From SB11 sp943370295 (lineage in GTDB: Bacteria > Bacteroidota > Bacteroidia > UBA8524): 64,000 nucleotides of DNA. The position numbers were made by a program, and so were the translations under genes. Shown here piece after piece: positions 63,069-64,000 of the stretch (the stretch's first letter is position 1; each line of letters opens with the position of its first letter). The notes under the pieces were generated by a model, which saw only the letters and a list, made by a program, of their open reading frames with translations, had not been told where the DNA came from and did not search any database. Where the stretch lies: contig CALRQL020000013.1 of NCBI GenBank assembly GCA_943370295.1, positions 32,980 through 96,979 on the forward strand, in the 5' to 3' direction.

Positions 63069-63223
63069 TAAGTATAGGCAACAGATTGCTTCTAAACCCG
63101 AAGACGGTTTTATCGCAATGACGATGGACGGGTGCGTTGGCCGGTCATTCCCAACTTGATTGAGAATCTGCAGGTTGGCAATAAAGGTATTATCACCGCT
63201 CAGATTCCCGCCTTCGCGGGAAT
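63039..63223. repeat. Three palindromic repeats downstream of the AbiJ-like gene
   Basis: 63039-63123 is a full CGTCATTGCGAG element ending TCGCAATGACG; 63146-63170 is a CATTCCCAACTTGATTGAGAATC copy broken at its arms; 63204-63223 is ATTCCC-N8-GGGAAT with core GCCTTCGC. No gene is visible between 62983 and 63253. Confidence 0.85.
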
Positions 63224-63253
63224 GACAACAGCCGCACTTGCAAACTCAATCGG

Positions 63254-64000
63254 TTAAATAATTTCCTGATTGTTATGTCTATCAATTACTCGTTTCACCA
63301 TCATTTTATTGGTGCTTAGTTGCCTTGCAATTTCTGCAAACGATAACTTTGGATTATCCAAATACATTTCCAATATATCTTCGTGTAATCCTTCGTTACT
63401 ATTAGGGTCAGTAACTTCCTTCAAGTGTTCTCGTTCTATACCATACTCAATAAACTCAAAGCCGAGGAAGTTGTGGGGTTGGGTGATGCGGCACAGTTTT
63501 ATGTTGCGGTCGTTGTAAATAATTTCGGTAGCGCGGGCTTTTAGTTGCAGCAGGTAGCGCAGGGTTTTGTCTTGGTAGCTTTGGCCAATGGCAAACAGAC
63601 TGTCAATAAAGTTGGCGAGGTGCTTACTGCCTGCCAAATCGTTCACCGTCAAGGGGTTGGCAAGGCTGCGTTTGGGGGTGTGGGCTACTACCAGTATGCT
63701 AAGGTTGTGCTTCATTTTCAGCTCTTTAAGGCTTTTCATCAGGGGCAGGGCTTCTTTGGCGGTTTCAGTAGCTTGGGTTTTCAGGTAGGTAAGGTTGTCA
63801 ATAATCAGCACTTTGGCGTTGTGGGTGGCTATGGCACGCTCAATGCTGCTGAACAGGGCGGTTTCAAAGCGTTCAAAATCGGTGCAGTTGGGGTTTATTT
63901 CTATCCGCAGGAAATTATCGTCAAAGGCATAGTGGTGGTGGTAGTTAATGCTGTAGCGTTTCTCAAACTGCTTGTCGCTCATTTCAAAATCAAAATAGAG
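63254..64000 (-). CDS. RecA-fold AAA ATPase (RepA/helicase-like), 5' end outside window
   Basis: At least 248 residues; the frame is open through the right edge, reading LYFDFEMSDKQFEKRYS, which normally follows the Walker A loop, so that loop lies outside. VLIIDNLTYL (Walker B, near residue 65 of the visible part) and ILVVAHTPKR fit RecA-like hexameric helicases and RepA-type ATPases. The C-terminal LSFAEIARQLSTNKMMVKRVIDRHN is a helix-turn-helix. Such proteins are typical of phages, plasmids and integrative elements in Bacteroidota. Composition is nearer the chromosomal average than the AbiJ-like gene. Confidence 0.8.
   Translation of the reverse strand, partial: LYFDFEMSDKQFEKRYSINYHHHYAFDDNFLRIEINPNCTDFERFETALFSSIERAIATHNAKVLIIDNLTYLKTQATETAKEALPLMKSLKELKMKHNLSILVVAHTPKRSLANPLTVNDLAGSKHLANFIDSLFAIGQSYQDKTLRYLLQLKARATEIIYNDRNIKLCRITQPHNFLGFEFIEYGIEREHLKEVTDPNSNEGLHEDILEMYLDNPKLSFAEIARQLSTNKMMVKRVIDRHNNQEII

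Noticed and set aside
61135..63253. Possible insertion sequence around the AbiJ-like gene
   Set aside because: No transposase frame is present inside or beside the inverted repeats; it was kept as a cassette candidate instead.

Overview
The window looks like a chromosomal piece of a free-living aerobic Bacteroidota bacterium. Four proteins end in type IX secretion (T9SS) C-terminal sorting domains, many genes carry a TAnnTTTG-type -7 promoter box just before the start codon, the replicative polymerase DnaE has a fused N-terminal proofreading exonuclease, and DUF5723-type and TonB-receptor-like barrels are present. Base composition is about 40-45% GC, but five orphan genes are clearly more AT-rich. 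No rRNA, CRISPR array, recognisable transposase or integrase was found. Two tRNAs (Leu-TAA and Gly-GCC) lie near 38.5 kb.

Layout. 1-13.4 kb: a partial PNGase F-like secreted enzyme, small DinB-like and MmcQ/YjbR genes, a CPBP protease, dnaE, then a repeat-lined gap holding an AT-rich pentapeptide-repeat-like membrane protein and a 315-bp tandem repeat, and a secreted BNR-repeat protein. 13.5-32.5 kb: housekeeping and metabolic genes (trxB, panB, radical SAM, thioesterase, queuosine-precursor transporter, pseudouridine synthase, pruA, acs) mixed with secreted and outer-membrane proteins, ending in a HipA-like kinase/DUF3037 pair. 32.5-34.6 kb: an accessory island with two AT-rich orphan genes among palindromic repeats. 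34.6-45.6 kb: B12-type radical SAM, a Crp/YCII/DoxX cluster, the tRNAs, acyltransferase, MacB-like permease, carbonic anhydrase, homogentisate dioxygenase and a SpoU methyltransferase. 45.6-55.9 kb: mutS, an inserted AT-rich gene followed by a duplicated 3' end of mutS, both methylmalonyl-CoA mutase subunits, and serC-serA. 55.9-61.1 kb: smpB, pcm and a short run (Gfo/Idh/MocA oxidoreductase, lipoprotein, polyprenyl sugar-phosphate transferase) that probably serves surface polysaccharide synthesis. 61.1-64 kb: about 1 kb of nested repeats, an AbiJ-like abortive-infection gene enclosed by roughly 85-bp inverted repeats, and a partial RecA-fold ATPase of the kind found on mobile elements.

The main pattern is the repeat system and what it carries. 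Several palindromic repeat families fill almost every long gap, some with paired substitutions that keep their hairpins intact. Four of the five AT-rich orphan genes sit between two copies of the same flanking sequence: inverted repeats around the AbiJ-like gene, 95-bp direct repeats around 32788-33204, related direct copies around 33749-34405, and a mutS 3' end duplication around 48397-49299. The fifth (8294-9796) is repeat-lined but without a matched pair. The mutS duplication differs from the intact gene only at five synonymous third positions, which suggests exchange with a related lineage rather than random duplication and decay. Single-gene cargo cassettes moving by repeat-mediated or homologous recombination, at least one with a defence gene, are the best candidate here for an undescribed system.
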